A DNA stretch of 34,242 bases, from positions 1 through 34,242 of the IMG/VR virus record IMGVR_UViG_3300036651_000511, one strand, 5' to 3'. The notes under the pieces are model-generated. The model was not told the origin of the DNA. It saw only the letters and a program-made list of their open reading frames with translations, and searched no databases. Within the stretch, counting starts at the first letter, position 1. Each line of letters opens with the position of its first letter. A program made the position numbers and the translations under genes. Below are positions 1-8,164 of the stretch, piece after piece. The stretch comes from a virus.

Positions 1-1080
1 AATGCGAATTCCGATGGCACCCTCGGGGAGATAGAGGTTCCCATCGGAGACATCGAGCGCCGCCCAGTCACCGGGGCGGTATTGGCCGAGAGCGAGCGCC
101 GCGTCACCGCGCACAGTGAAGGAGAGGGTGCGGCTCACCGCGCGGGCGAGGGCCGCATTCTCGGCCGTGTACTCGTCAAGCGTCGCCTGGATCGTGACAT
201 CCGTGTGCGACGTATCGACAAGGTCAGTGACCGGGTATCCGGCGAAGTCGATGAGTTGCTGATTAATGGCGCGGGAGACGATGACCTTGGAGTCGGTCTT
301 ACCTGCCTGCATCCACACATGCGTTGCGATCGAACCGCCGTCATCGGTGACGACGAGAGCATGCACCGGAGAGTCGATCGAGCCGACCGGCCATGACCCG
401 ACCCATTGCCCGAGGAGCGGGTTACCGGCCCGCATCGGGTACTCGAGCCCGAGTCCATCCGTCGTGCGCTGGGCGTCGAAAGCGAAGTCCGGCCCGTCCT
501 CACGCTTGGTCAAGTCATCGAGCGCCGCGCCGACCCGCTTGTAATCGACGAGTCGGTACGTGCCCGAGGTGCGGCCGACATCGGCGATCGGGGCGGGGAG
601 GATGTAAGCAGCCGGTGCGCCGGACCAGGAGAGCGCCTGAGCGACGAGAGCGACGCCGACGCTTCCGAGGGTGACGTCGTTGATGGTCGTATCATAGGCG
701 GTCGTCACGCTCCCATCCCCGAGGATGATCGCACCCGTCGCGGCGGCGGGCGGTGCGATGATGCGTTGGTTGAAATACTGACCGCCGCCCGAGGCGACGA
801 TCGCGAGCGTCCGGTCGTCATCGTTCCACGTCCGGCCCGAGATGACGCCCCATGCCAGAATCTCCCCGCTCGGCGCTTCGGCGAAGAGAACCGTCTTCTT
901 CGGCTCAGTCGTCGAGGGTGTGTCGAGCGCTTGCACGTCAGCGTCGCGAAGGTCGATGGCGCATGACAACTGATCGGGCCGGTTGAGCATGGTAGCCCAT
1001 GACGCGCCCTCGAGTACGGGGAGGTCGAGGATGCGGTCACCCGTGTTGTACTCCGCAAGTCCGAAGTTGACGCCGGTCAT
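1..1080 (-). CDS. Minor tail (baseplate hub-like) protein, 5' part; continues across the contig junction
   Basis: The frame begins MTGVNFGLAEYNTGDRILDL at 1080 and stays open to base 1. After merging the repeated ends it continues at 34113 and stops at 34044, giving about 382 residues. The ATG overlaps the stop of the upstream minor tail gene (ATGA). Its place after the distal tail protein, its size and motifs such as the ASW/LNRPDQL region and repeated beta-rich segments fit the tail-tip protein that siphoviruses encode after Dit. I recognise no catalytic motif, so a hub or receptor-binding platform role is inferred from position. It should not be read as truncated in the virus. Confidence 0.75.
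   Translation of the reverse strand, partial: MTGVNFGLAEYNTGDRILDLPVLEGASWATMLNRPDQLSCAIDLRDADVQALDTPSTTEPKKTVLFAEAPSGEILAWGVISGRTWNDDDRTLAIVASGGGQYFNQRIIAPPAAATGAIILGDGSVTTAYDTTINDVTLGSVGVALVAQALSWSGAPAAYILPAPIADVGRTSGTYRLVDYKRVGAALDDLTKREDGPDFAFDAQRTTDGLGLEYPMRAGNPLLGQWVGSWPVGSIDSPVHALVVTDDGGSIATHVWMQAGKTDSKVIVSRAINQQLIDFAGYPVTDLVDTSHTDVTIQATLDEYTAENAALARAVSRTLSFTVRGDAALALGQYRPGDWAALDVSDGNLYLPEGAIGIRI
2..127. repeat. End-redundant direct repeat, left copy
   Basis: These 126 bases are identical to 34114-34239. The repeat lies inside a coding region, and the reading frame continues perfectly if the two ends are merged. It is therefore best read as overlap of a circular or circularly permuted assembly rather than a physical terminal repeat. 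The flanking bases differ (position 1 versus 34113, and 128-130 versus 34240-34242), so the match stops exactly there. Confidence 0.95.
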
Positions 1081-2120
1081 GCCCGGATCATCTCGGCGTA
1101 ACACTCAGCCGGCGTGATCGTGAGGCCGCCCGCCTCGCCCCGCGAGAAGACCTCAACGTAATCGCCTGCGTTGAGTTGGAAGGATCGGGTCACGCTCGGG
1201 TAAGCGCCGCCCGGCGCACCGCCTCGCGCCCAAACGACCGTCGTCGCGTCGGGGGTGCCGTTCACGCCGAGTTGGATCGCGGACGCGAACGAGGTCGACG
1301 AGGTGCGCATCTTCGCCGTGATGGTGTAGAGCCCAGCGGCGGGCGCGGTTAGGCGCGAGGGGTTCGTGACGTTGTCGTGCGCGCCGAGGTCGTCGCGGTC
1401 TTCGAAGTTCCACGACATCACGGCGGCGGTGTTCGGCGTCGCGTGCGTCGCCATCGCGGTCGAGGTGCGAAGGATCGTGCCACCGCCGCGCACAACCCAT
1501 GCGGCGCCGATGCGGTCGACGATCGAGGCGAGGTCCTGGCGGTAGGCGCTCGCGCCAGGCGCGGGGGTCCAAGCCGTCGCCTCGGTCGCGTCGCGGAGGT
1601 TGACGAGGCCGCCGCGCATCGCGGTCATCGGGTAGGTGTTCGTGATGACGACGCCGGCGCTCGTCGTCGCGGTTGCGGTCGACGGGATCAAGACGCGGGC
1701 GAGCTCCTGCGCACCGGTCGGCACGGCGGGCACCGTCGGCGAGGCGGCGGCGGTGCCGGTGACCACGTCGACGATCGAATCGCTATTCGCGTCGCCCGCG
1801 GCGGCGTCGTTGTGCTTGGCGTAGATGACTACGTAATGCGAATTCGACACGGGCTTCGTGACGGTCACGAAGATCGAACCGTCATTCGTCCATACAGCGG
1901 CGCCGTCGGCTACGCCGCGCGTCGTGGCAAAGTCAGCCTTCGCGACGGCGACGCGCATCGGCGCGGTCGACGAGTTCGAAGTCACGATATTCGGGATATC
2001 GGTAAGCACGCCAACACGAGGCACGCCGGCGGCGTTCGCGGCGAGCTTGGCGGCGTCGGCCTTGCGCGTGTCGAGTGCGGTCGTCGCCGCCCCGGTGATG
2101 AAACCCTTGGTCGTCGTCAT
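1077..2120 (-). CDS. Minor tail protein with C-terminal jelly-roll-like domain
   Basis: A 347-residue protein starting MTTTKGFITGAATTALDTRK, with a good ribosome binding site (AGAGGAGA) nine bases upstream. The N-terminal half is Ala/Thr/Val-rich and beta-prone. Residues about 215-347 contain the pattern MSWNFEDRDDLGAHDN, then RLTAPAAGLYTITAKMR, then a YVEVF segment, which resembles C1q/TNF-like trimeric jelly rolls of phage receptor-binding proteins. It lies between the distal tail protein and the hub-like protein, so it probably sits at the tail tip and contacts the host surface. The family is recognised by pattern only. Its stop overlaps the next start. Confidence 0.7.
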   Translation of the reverse strand: MTTTKGFITGAATTALDTRKADAAKLAANAAGVPRVGVLTDIPNIVTSNSSTAPMRVAVAKADFATTRGVADGAAVWTNDGSIFVTVTKPVSNSHYVVIYAKHNDAAAGDANSDSIVDVVTGTAAASPTVPAVPTGAQELARVLIPSTATATTSAGVVITNTYPMTAMRGGLVNLRDATEATAWTPAPGASAYRQDLASIVDRIGAAWVVRGGGTILRTSTAMATHATPNTAAVMSWNFEDRDDLGAHDNVTNPSRLTAPAAGLYTITAKMRTSSTSFASAIQLGVNGTPDATTVVWARGGAPGGAYPSVTRSFQLNAGDYVEVFSRGEAGGLTITPAECYAEMIRA

Positions 2121-2135
2121 GGTTCCGATTCTCCT

Positions 2136-3005
2136 CTATAGGTAGGCGTCAGCGCCGAAAAGCTGGAAGAGTGGCGCGCCGGTCACGCCGCCGAGCGCGG
2201 CGAATTGGTAGCTTCGCGTCGCCTGGGGCGGGATCGAGAACCACTCTTTGCGCGTCATGTCACCGGTCACGTCGCCGCCGTTGATCGTGGCGCGCTGCGT
2301 ACGACTGTCGAGCCGCACGACGCCACCGCCCGTCGACACCGGGAACTCGAGTTCGCGCCCCGTCTCGACTTCGGTGAGACGGAAGCCGCCCGAGAGCGTG
2401 CCGCCGGCCCCGACGTAAGCAACGGGGAATGTCGTGGTGTTGCCGTGATTCGTCAGCGTCACGCGACCCGGATCACCCGGCGTTCCCCAATCCCAGAAGA
2501 GGCCGGGCGTCGTACCGAGCGGCCAGAGGAGCCCCGACGAGGGCGACGGGAGCCCCGTCGCCTCCTCGACCGAGGGCGCGTAGCGGCGCGGGTCGGGGGC
2601 GGCGAAGGCGAAAGCGAAGGCGAAATGCCCGTCTGGCATCCACTCGGGGTCGTAGGCGATGACGAAGCCGACGCGCCCCGTCGCGCCGAGGTCGTCGGTA
2701 ACGGTCATGACGACGGCCCGGCCGTCGTTGAAGAGGGCGGCGAGCCGGTTGCGTGCGACCGTGGCAGCAAGCGCCGTCTCCCCGTAGAACTGGCCGGCGA
2801 ACTCGGTACGGTGCTCGACTGTGAAGAGTTGATCGGGGAGGTAGGTTCCGTGCGCGTTGGGGCGCTTGTTCAGCTTGACGTCGACCTCGGCGAGCCGGAG
2901 CCACGAGCTCATCGTCGCGTTGTCGTAGACCCAGCCGTTAACGTCGGGCGTGGAGTAGAACTCGATGGCATCTGCGTCGGATGCGAGAGTGATAGCCGGC
3001 ATCAT
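2136..3005 (-). CDS. Distal tail protein (Dit-like)
   Basis: A 289-residue protein immediately after the tape measure gene. The ATGATG at 3005 overlaps the tape measure stop, and GGAAGGTGG lies just upstream, so the start could be either ATG. An N-terminal domain (FTVEHRTEFAGQFYGETALA, then a VGFVIAYDPEWMPDG strand region) is followed by a C-terminal beta-sandwich with VTLTNHGNTTTFPVAYV and WFSIPPQATRSYQF. This two-domain layout is typical of actinophage distal tail proteins, which form the ring joining the tail tube to the tip. Position strongly supports the call. Confidence 0.8.
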   Translation of the reverse strand: MMPAITLASDADAIEFYSTPDVNGWVYDNATMSSWLRLAEVDVKLNKRPNAHGTYLPDQLFTVEHRTEFAGQFYGETALAATVARNRLAALFNDGRAVVMTVTDDLGATGRVGFVIAYDPEWMPDGHFAFAFAFAAPDPRRYAPSVEEATGLPSPSSGLLWPLGTTPGLFWDWGTPGDPGRVTLTNHGNTTTFPVAYVGAGGTLSGGFRLTEVETGRELEFPVSTGGGVVRLDSRTQRATINGGDVTGDMTRKEWFSIPPQATRSYQFAALGGVTGAPLFQLFGADAYL

Positions 3006-4792
3006 GCCACCTTCCATTTCCGGAGTTCGCGGCCGACGCGGCCAGCCGAGCCGAGCGGGTCGGTCGCCTCGTTGATCGTGAGGTTGACCGTTTGCTGCGC
3101 GCCCCGCGACGAGCCGCCCATCGAGGCCGAGGTCGAGGAGCTTGTACCGGTCGAGCTGACCGATGGCACGGCGACCATGCCGCTGATGGTGCGGTTCAGC
3201 GACGGCATCCCCGCCTCGACGCCCATCTCGACGCCGGCGGGGATCATCGCGCCGACCTCGTAGCGGAAGACGCGTGACGGGGAGGCGATGCCGAGGATCT
3301 TCTTCGCGATCCCGATGAGGTCGCCGAAGAGTCCGGAGAACCAATCGACGAGGTTCCCCCACGCGTCCTGGATGCCCTCCCAGATGCCGGCGACGATGTC
3401 GCTTCCGATGTCGACGAGCCACGTCGCGGCGCCGGAGAGCGCGCCCATGATCTGCCCCGGGAGGCCGGTGAAGAAGCTGATGAGGTTGTTGATCGCGTCG
3501 CGGCCGAACGAGACGATGCCGTCCCAGATGCCGGTAAAGAAGCTCGCGATGCCCAGCCAGACGTTATACCAGAACGTGGCGTACCCGAGGATCACGGCCA
3601 TGATCCACGAGACGAAGCCGTCCCAGACGCCCTGGATCCAGCCGATGAAGCCGTTCCATACGTCGGTGACGAAGCCGCCGAAGCCGGCCCACATTCCATC
3701 CCACCATGCGACGAAGGCGTCGGTGATGATCGTAATGCCGTTGAGGAAGTGCGCCCACACCTCGCCGAGGAACTTGGCGATCGTATCCCACTGGGTGACG
3801 AGGAGCACGATAATCCCGATGAGGAGCACGACCGCGGCGATGATAAGCCCGATGGGATTCGCGTACATCGCGACGTTGACAATCCACACCGCCGCGGCGA
3901 GCGCGCCGAGCACGATGACGAGGGGCATGATGACGCCCTGATTCTTGCCGATCCACTCGGCGAAGCTCTGAAGCATCGGCAGGAATTGCGAGGTCACGAC
4001 GCCGAGAATCTCTTGCACGACCGGCAAGAGCGACGTGCCGAGCGTGCTCTTCAGGTCTTCGGTCTGCGCGGCGGCGGTCTTCTGCGCATTCGCGGCGCCG
4101 TCGGCGGTCTTCGCGAAGTCGCCCATCGCGGCGGCGCCGTCTTTCTGGACGATCGCCATGACCGCCATAGCCTTCTCCTGGGCGGTGAGCTCGCCGGCGT
4201 TCGTCTTGCCCGTGGCGGCCATAGCCTCTTGCTCGACGCGGGCGGCGTTGATGTTCGGAATGAGCGCTTGCAGCGAGTCGTACTCGCCGCGGAAGGCGGC
4301 GCTCATCCGGTCGGCGACGTCGGACGTCGGGAGGTTGTTGAATGAGCCGAGGTCGGCGGCCATTTGCACGGTGCTCTGCGAGAAGGCGGCGGCCTGGTCG
4401 CTCGTGAATCCGAGCTGGGTGAACATGTTGCCGAAGCCGGCGGCGGCGTCCATCGCGGCGGCCTTCGAGAGGCCGAGATTCTTGGCCGCATTGTCGCCGA
4501 ACGTCTCGATCGCGGCGGCCTGATCGCCGAAGATCGTAGCGCTCTTGCTCATCGTCTCGGAGAGGTCGGACGCTGCGGTGATCGAGTCACCGATGAAGGC
4601 GCCGATCTTCAGCGCCGCGCCGGCGGCGAGGATGCCGCCAACGAGCTTCTTGCCGAAGCCCGAGCCCGCACGCTCAGCATCGGGCGACGACTCGATGTCG
4701 TCGCCGATCTTCTTCGCGGCATCCTTGCCGGCGCCGTCCGCCTTCGCGGTGACCTCGACGTATCCCTCGAGCAGCTTTACTCCACCGGCCAC
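3002..4792 (-). CDS. Tape measure protein
   Basis: A 596-residue protein starting with GTG at 4792, a few bases after the chaperone fusion stop. It has an Ala/Lys-rich helical N-terminus, the conserved phage minor tail region (about 60-260), long hydrophobic helices at about 285-340, Trp/Gly-rich amphipathic repeats at about 345-480 (repeated WDG, WNGFIGW and WEGI units) and the signature IASPSRVFRYEVGAMIPAG near 510. The tape measure sets tail length and carries membrane-active segments for DNA delivery. At roughly 0.15 nm per residue the tail would be near 90 nm, which is an inference. No peptidase or lysozyme domain is visible. Confidence 0.95.
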   Translation of the reverse strand: MAGGVKLLEGYVEVTAKADGAGKDAAKKIGDDIESSPDAERAGSGFGKKLVGGILAAGAALKIGAFIGDSITAASDLSETMSKSATIFGDQAAAIETFGDNAAKNLGLSKAAAMDAAAGFGNMFTQLGFTSDQAAAFSQSTVQMAADLGSFNNLPTSDVADRMSAAFRGEYDSLQALIPNINAARVEQEAMAATGKTNAGELTAQEKAMAVMAIVQKDGAAAMGDFAKTADGAANAQKTAAAQTEDLKSTLGTSLLPVVQEILGVVTSQFLPMLQSFAEWIGKNQGVIMPLVIVLGALAAAVWIVNVAMYANPIGLIIAAVVLLIGIIVLLVTQWDTIAKFLGEVWAHFLNGITIITDAFVAWWDGMWAGFGGFVTDVWNGFIGWIQGVWDGFVSWIMAVILGYATFWYNVWLGIASFFTGIWDGIVSFGRDAINNLISFFTGLPGQIMGALSGAATWLVDIGSDIVAGIWEGIQDAWGNLVDWFSGLFGDLIGIAKKILGIASPSRVFRYEVGAMIPAGVEMGVEAGMPSLNRTISGMVAVPSVSSTGTSSSTSASMGGSSRGAQQTVNLTINEATDPLGSAGRVGRELRKWKVA

Positions 4793-4796
4793 GCGG

Positions 4797-5464
4797 CTAC
4801 CTCACTTCGATTAGGCCCGCGAGGGCGGGGTCGTGGCGCAGGTTCGCCGGGGATGACTCGACGGCGCGGTCGCGGCTCGTCGAGCCGCCACGCGATGCGG
4901 GGGGCGTCTGGTCGACGCTGGCCTTCTCGTGCTCGGCCTGCTCGACGAGCGCCCGCACGATGCCCTTGTAGGCGACAAGGCGAAGTGCGAAGTTGATGAA
5001 CCGAAGCGCGGGCATGGTGCGCACGTCATCGATGCGGTGGAATGCCGACATGTCAGATTCCACCTCCTCGATGAATGCGTACGCCCATGCCCATTGTTCT
5101 AGCGCCTCGGACTCGGGTCGGTTGCTTTTGGGAGGGCGACCGCTCGGACGCGCGTCATGATGCCCTCGAACGCCTCGTCGTCGAGGCCGCGCACGGCCTT
5201 CAGCGCGTCGAACGCCTGGCGGCCGAGCGTCTCGATGATGAGGTAGTGCGCCGCCGCGTCGTCGCCCTCGGCCGCCGCGAGGTCGAGGTAGGTGAGTGCG
5301 ATGTCGGCGCGCACGGCGCCGGGCATGTCGTAGGTGACGCCGTCGAGCTCGAAGATCGCGACGCGCTTGGCGCCGTCGATCTTCGCGGCCGAGGTGGCGG
5401 AGTCGATGCGGATGGGCGCGGCGAATCCGCCGGCCTGCTTCCGATCGGTCGGGGTCTTGCTCAT
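4797..5464 (-). CDS. Tail assembly chaperone, long frameshifted form (G-GT type)
   Basis: This product uses the short chaperone start at 5464, shifts -1 on the CCCAAAA heptamer (5132 to 5126), and continues in the next frame to a TAG at 4797. Across the slip it reads ...VALPK then SNRPESEALEQW. The extension includes WAWAYAFIEEVESDMSAFHR and RFINFALRLVAYKGIVRALV, then a polar tail. In lambda-like phages G and GT bind the tape measure and recruit tail tube subunits during tail assembly. The gene sits directly between tail tube and tape measure, as expected. The extension has no convincing start of its own. Confidence 0.88.
5099..5464 (-). CDS. Tail assembly chaperone, short form (G type)
   Basis: A 121-residue protein starting MSKTPTDRKQAGGFAAPIRI at an ATG preceded by a GAAA-rich leader. 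The family pattern is visible: an N-terminal basic stretch, VAIFELDGVTYDMPG, then a helical region ending in RVRAVALPKATDPSPRR and stop. It is made when ribosomes do not shift on the slippery heptamer near its 3' end. Its role is to coat the tape measure protein together with the longer fusion form. Only the assembly complex, not the virion, is expected to contain it. Confidence 0.9.
   Translation of the reverse strand: MSKTPTDRKQAGGFAAPIRIDSATSAAKIDGAKRVAIFELDGVTYDMPGAVRADIALTYLDLAAAEGDDAAAHYLIIETLGRQAFDALKAVRGLDDEAFEGIMTRVRAVALPKATDPSPRR
5126..5132 (-). promoter_or_regulatory. Programmed -1 ribosomal frameshift site CCCAAAA
   Basis: On the minus strand the zero-frame codons are CTC CCA AAA GCA, giving a canonical X XXY YYZ heptamer C CCA AAA. 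A one-base backward slip joins the short chaperone frame to the open downstream frame. It is 27 bases before the short-form stop, the usual position in tail chaperone genes. Confidence 0.88.
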
Positions 5465-5500
5465 GACGTGAGCCTTTCGTTTCGGGGGTGAGGAGGGGGT

Positions 5501-5535
5501 GCCGGCGCGGCATCCGTGACGAGCGCCGCGCCGGC
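5501..5535 (-). terminator. GC hairpin after the tail tube gene
   Basis: GCCGGCGCGGC (5501-5511) pairs perfectly with 5525-5535 around a 13-base loop, six bases beyond the tail tube stop and before the chaperone start. There is no clear U tract, so it may attenuate transcription or protect an mRNA 3' end rather than terminate fully. Confidence 0.55.
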
Positions 5536-5540
5536 GGGTG

Positions 5541-6086
5541 TTACGAGGTTGCGTCTTCGATCGAGAAGGGGGCGATCGAGCTCGAGACGTAATGCCCGGC
5601 GAACTCGACCGGCCAGAAGAATTGACCATCCTTCTTGTACGAGGCTTCCACGTTGCCGATCTGGAGCCCCTTGCGGAGGATGATCCGGCGCTTGAAGCCA
5701 CCCGGCGCGATGCCGTCGAGCATGAGCGCCGCGTAGTTCGGGTTGAACACCGTGGCGCCGAAGCTCGGGGTGAACTTGCCGGTGACGACGGTGCCGGCGA
5801 GCTCGTTGAGCGCGATCGCGAGGTTCGCGAGCGTCGCCTCGGCGAGGTTCGTCTTGATCTTCGGCACGCGCTTGGTGAGGCGCTGGCCGGGGATGTCGAC
5901 GAGCTGATCGACGGCGAGTTCTGAGAACTCCATTTCGACCGAGAGCGTCACGCCGTCCTGCGTGCCGCCGACGTCGGTCCACCCGACGCCGGGCGCGGTG
6001 GCGACGGTTGCCGGCTCGGTAACACCGAAGATGCCAGCCCAGAGCACGGCGGGCCCCTGGATCAGGTTCGTGGTCACGACGGGCAT
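5541..6086 (-). CDS. Major tail (tube) protein
   Basis: A 181-residue protein with start MPVVTTNLIQGPAVLWAGIF and a strong GGAGGG ribosome binding site. Features include GVGWTDVGGTQDGVTLSVEM near residue 35, then a long helix-strand core and FNPNYAALMLDGIAPGG. This arrangement (N-terminal strand, WTDVG...DGVTLS motif, C-terminal KDGQFFWPVEF segment) is familiar from tail tube proteins of actinobacterial siphoviruses. It polymerises as hexameric rings around the tape measure. Position before the chaperones supports the call. A GC hairpin follows the stop, consistent with separate control of a highly expressed gene. Confidence 0.88.
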   Translation of the reverse strand: MPVVTTNLIQGPAVLWAGIFGVTEPATVATAPGVGWTDVGGTQDGVTLSVEMEFSELAVDQLVDIPGQRLTKRVPKIKTNLAEATLANLAIALNELAGTVVTGKFTPSFGATVFNPNYAALMLDGIAPGGFKRRIILRKGLQIGNVEASYKKDGQFFWPVEFAGHYVSSSIAPFSIEDATS

Positions 6087-6087
6087 G

Positions 6088-6300
6088 TCAGCCCTCCTTC
6101 TTCTTGGTCGACGTGGCGGCGGGTGCCGTCTCGCTCTCGGCCTCGGACTTGGCCTCGTCTTCCCAGTCGTGGGAGCCGAAGCCCTCGCGACTGGCGGAGT
6201 AGATGAGCCCCTGGCGTTCGAGATCTTCGAGCTCGCGGTCGTCGATCGAGATGACGACATGCGGCTCGAACGTGGTGCGTACCTTGGTCTTTCGAGCCAC
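6088..6300 (-). CDS. Small protein before the tail tube gene, unknown function
   Basis: With a GTG start at 6300 the product is 70 residues and begins MARKTKVRTTFEPHVVISID. This start has a GAAAGGGG ribosome binding site at good spacing and resembles the GTG start of the capsid gene. An ATG at 6339 overlapping the upstream stop would add 13 residues. Residues include REFEDLERQGL-like helix (here RELEDLERQGLI), then a low-complexity acidic stretch and a basic KKKEG tail. Small proteins of this kind lie just upstream of tail tube genes in many actinophages. Function is unknown. Confidence 0.65.
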   Translation of the reverse strand: MARKTKVRTTFEPHVVISIDDRELEDLERQGLIYSASREGFGSHDWEDEAKSEAESETAPAATSTKKKEG

Positions 6301-6335
6301 GGCGCCGCCCCTTTCTGTGAGGTTGGATTCGGGGG

Positions 6336-6797
6336 TCATGCTGGCACCCAGTCGAGCGCCAAGTCGAAGGTCACATGAGCGTAGCCGGACGGGTCGCCCT
6401 CGGCCCGGCTCGGCTCGGCGATGAGGTAGGCCGCCTGCACGCGCGCGCCGGCATACTCGGCGGGGAGGGTGACGGGCCGGCCGTATTGCTGCGGCGTCTC
6501 GGTCGCGAGCCGGATGAGTTCGGAGAGCCGGAACGCCTTGGGCCAATGCGGCTTTGCCGTCTGTGCCCCGCCGGCGCCCCAGCAGTCGACCTGAATGACG
6601 GGGCGCCGTAGTGGGATGTCCACGTTCGGCTGCGTGCCGGGGATGCTGCGCGCGGTGACGAAGCCCTCATCGAGCCACGTCGCGACGTCGGGGAGCGTGG
6701 CGGCGACCTGGGCGGCGACGATGCCGGGCACGCGCTGCGCGAGCCACGCGAGGGCGACGAGGTCGGAGTTCGGCGGGAACGGGGGCGCGGCCGTCAT
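6336..6797 (-). CDS. Tail terminator protein
   Basis: A 153-residue protein whose ATG overlaps the stop of the gp10-like gene (ATGA). It shows the alternating pattern of tail terminators: N-terminal helix (DLVALAWLAQRVPGIVAAQV), strands around RSIPGTQPNVDIPLRRPVIQ and VDCWGAGG, a helix at ELIRLATETP and a final strand region HVTFDLALDWVPA. Such proteins cap the tail tube at the end that joins the head. Identity rests on this pattern and on position between the gp10-like and tail tube genes. Confidence 0.75.
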   Translation of the reverse strand: MTAAPPFPPNSDLVALAWLAQRVPGIVAAQVAATLPDVATWLDEGFVTARSIPGTQPNVDIPLRRPVIQVDCWGAGGAQTAKPHWPKAFRLSELIRLATETPQQYGRPVTLPAEYAGARVQAAYLIAEPSRAEGDPSGYAHVTFDLALDWVPA

Positions 6798-7171
6798 CGT
6801 GACCGCCTCGCAGGTCGGGCCGCCGCGACGCCGTGACGAGCGGGGGCGGTGCCCTCCTTGAAGTCACCGGCGCGGCTCTGCAAGAGCGCGGGGCGCATGT
6901 AGGGCTGGGCGGGGCTCTTGCTCGTGCCGCGCTCGACGAAGAGCGCATAGCCGACCTTGCCGCCGCCGGCGCCCGCGCGGGTCGTGACGGTCATGCCGTT
7001 CACTTCCGTCTCGGTGTCGACGGTGTCATGCAGCGCCCATGTCTTCTTGGGTACGAGGCGTTGCATGCGGCGCGCGATCGCGTTGCCGAGGTTGCGCATC
7101 TTCGGCTCGAGTTGCGATGCGACTTCTCCGGGGTCGGCGACCCGAGTGACGACGAAGCGAGCGATCGGCAT
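6794..7171 (-). CDS. HK97 gp10-like head-tail joining protein
   Basis: A 125-residue protein with start MPIARFVVTRVADPGEVASQ. It carries the family hallmarks: RRMQRLVPKKTWALHDTV in the first half, then VGYALFVERGTSKSPAQPYM and RPAL near the end. Members of this family occur once per genome between the stopper and tail terminator and are part of neck/tail completion. The C-terminus is Arg/Ala-rich and weakly conserved-looking. It overlaps the tail terminator start by four bases, suggesting translational coupling. Confidence 0.8.
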   Translation of the reverse strand: MPIARFVVTRVADPGEVASQLEPKMRNLGNAIARRMQRLVPKKTWALHDTVDTETEVNGMTVTTRAGAGGGKVGYALFVERGTSKSPAQPYMRPALLQSRAGDFKEGTAPARHGVAAARPARRSR

Positions 7172-7216
7172 TCGGGCACCCCCTCTACGGATAGTGTCGG
7201 TGTGAGGCTGAACGGT

Positions 7217-8164
7217 CTACCCGTCCGTGCGCCTCAGAGACAGACTAGCGGATGCGCGCCCGGAAACGCTGCGGCGCACGGGCTCGGACTCGTCGATGAT
7301 GTAGACGTCGCCGGTGCGGTTGTCGCGGAGCCGGTCACCGTCGAGGAGCAGCGCGGCGACCTGCGGGGGGATGCGGGCGACGAGCTCGCGCACCGTGCGG
7401 TACGTCGATTCGGCCGGATCGAAGACCGCGCGCCCGTGCTCGGTGATCGACACGGGGAAGTCGTCGAGGCCGACGACCGCGCCGTCGATGACGGTACGGA
7501 TGAGATTCTCTTGGATCGAGGTCGAGCGATCCATGACGCCGGTGAAGCCGAAGCGCCGGTCAGCCTCGTCGGGCGTGTTCCCCGAGAAGTAGTCATCGAC
7601 CGAATCCGTCTGCTCGATCTGCCATGCGGTGAGGTCGAGCGTTTGGCCGACCTGGGCGACGTCGCCGATGAACGCGAAGCCGACGCCAGGCGCCGAGCCG
7701 GTTGCCGCGGCGAAGCTCTGGTCGGCGACGGTGACCTCGCTGACGCCGGCGGGGATGGTGACGCCCGCGGCCATGACGCGCTGATTCGTGGCGCCGGCCT
7801 GGTTTGGTCGGGCCACGACCGTTACGCCGGGGATATCGGCCGACGCGCGCATACGGATGCGGAAGACGAGCGGGAGGCCACCCCCGGGGAAGTCGGTGTC
7901 GAGTGTTGTCGTGATACGTCCGGCGCCCGATCCGGTGCGCGTGAAGCGAGTACACGTCGCGACGTCGCCGGGGAAGTCGACGCGCGCCGCCGCGGAGAAT
8001 GAGACAAGCGAGAAGACGCCGGTACCGACACCCTCAGGGTTGCGCGCCCAATTCTTGCGCACCTCGACCCACGAGTCGACGGTGCCGCCGTTGTCGTCGA
8101 CCGTCTCGCCGAACTCGTCGACCCTCGTGCCGCGGAGGATCGCCCCGCGCGTCGTGGCGATCAC
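7217..8164 (-). CDS. Head-tail stopper with inserted carbohydrate-binding-like domain
   Basis: A 315-residue protein starting with GTG at 8164 (GTGA overlap with the adaptor stop). Residues 1-36 (ATTRGAILRGTRVDEFGETV) and about 219-315 (VRELVARIPPQVAALLLDGD, DNRTGDVYIIDESEPVRRSV) look like the two parts of a normal phage stopper of about 130 residues. Between them, about 37-218, is a beta-rich segment beginning RKNWARNPEG and ending DDYFSGNTPDEADRRFGFTG, a pattern I associate with carbohydrate-binding-like modules of actinophage minor tail proteins. The neck ring of this virus would thus display an extra domain. Insertion boundaries are estimates. Confidence 0.78.
   Translation of the reverse strand: MIATTRGAILRGTRVDEFGETVDDNGGTVDSWVEVRKNWARNPEGVGTGVFSLVSFSAAARVDFPGDVATCTRFTRTGSGAGRITTTLDTDFPGGGLPLVFRIRMRASADIPGVTVVARPNQAGATNQRVMAAGVTIPAGVSEVTVADQSFAAATGSAPGVGFAFIGDVAQVGQTLDLTAWQIEQTDSVDDYFSGNTPDEADRRFGFTGVMDRSTSIQENLIRTVIDGAVVGLDDFPVSITEHGRAVFDPAESTYRTVRELVARIPPQVAALLLDGDRLRDNRTGDVYIIDESEPVRRSVSGRASASLSLRRTDG

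Noticed and set aside
1-127. Physical direct terminal repeat of the virion DNA
   Set aside because: It falls inside one continuous tail gene, and its size fits assembler overlap better than a packaging terminus.
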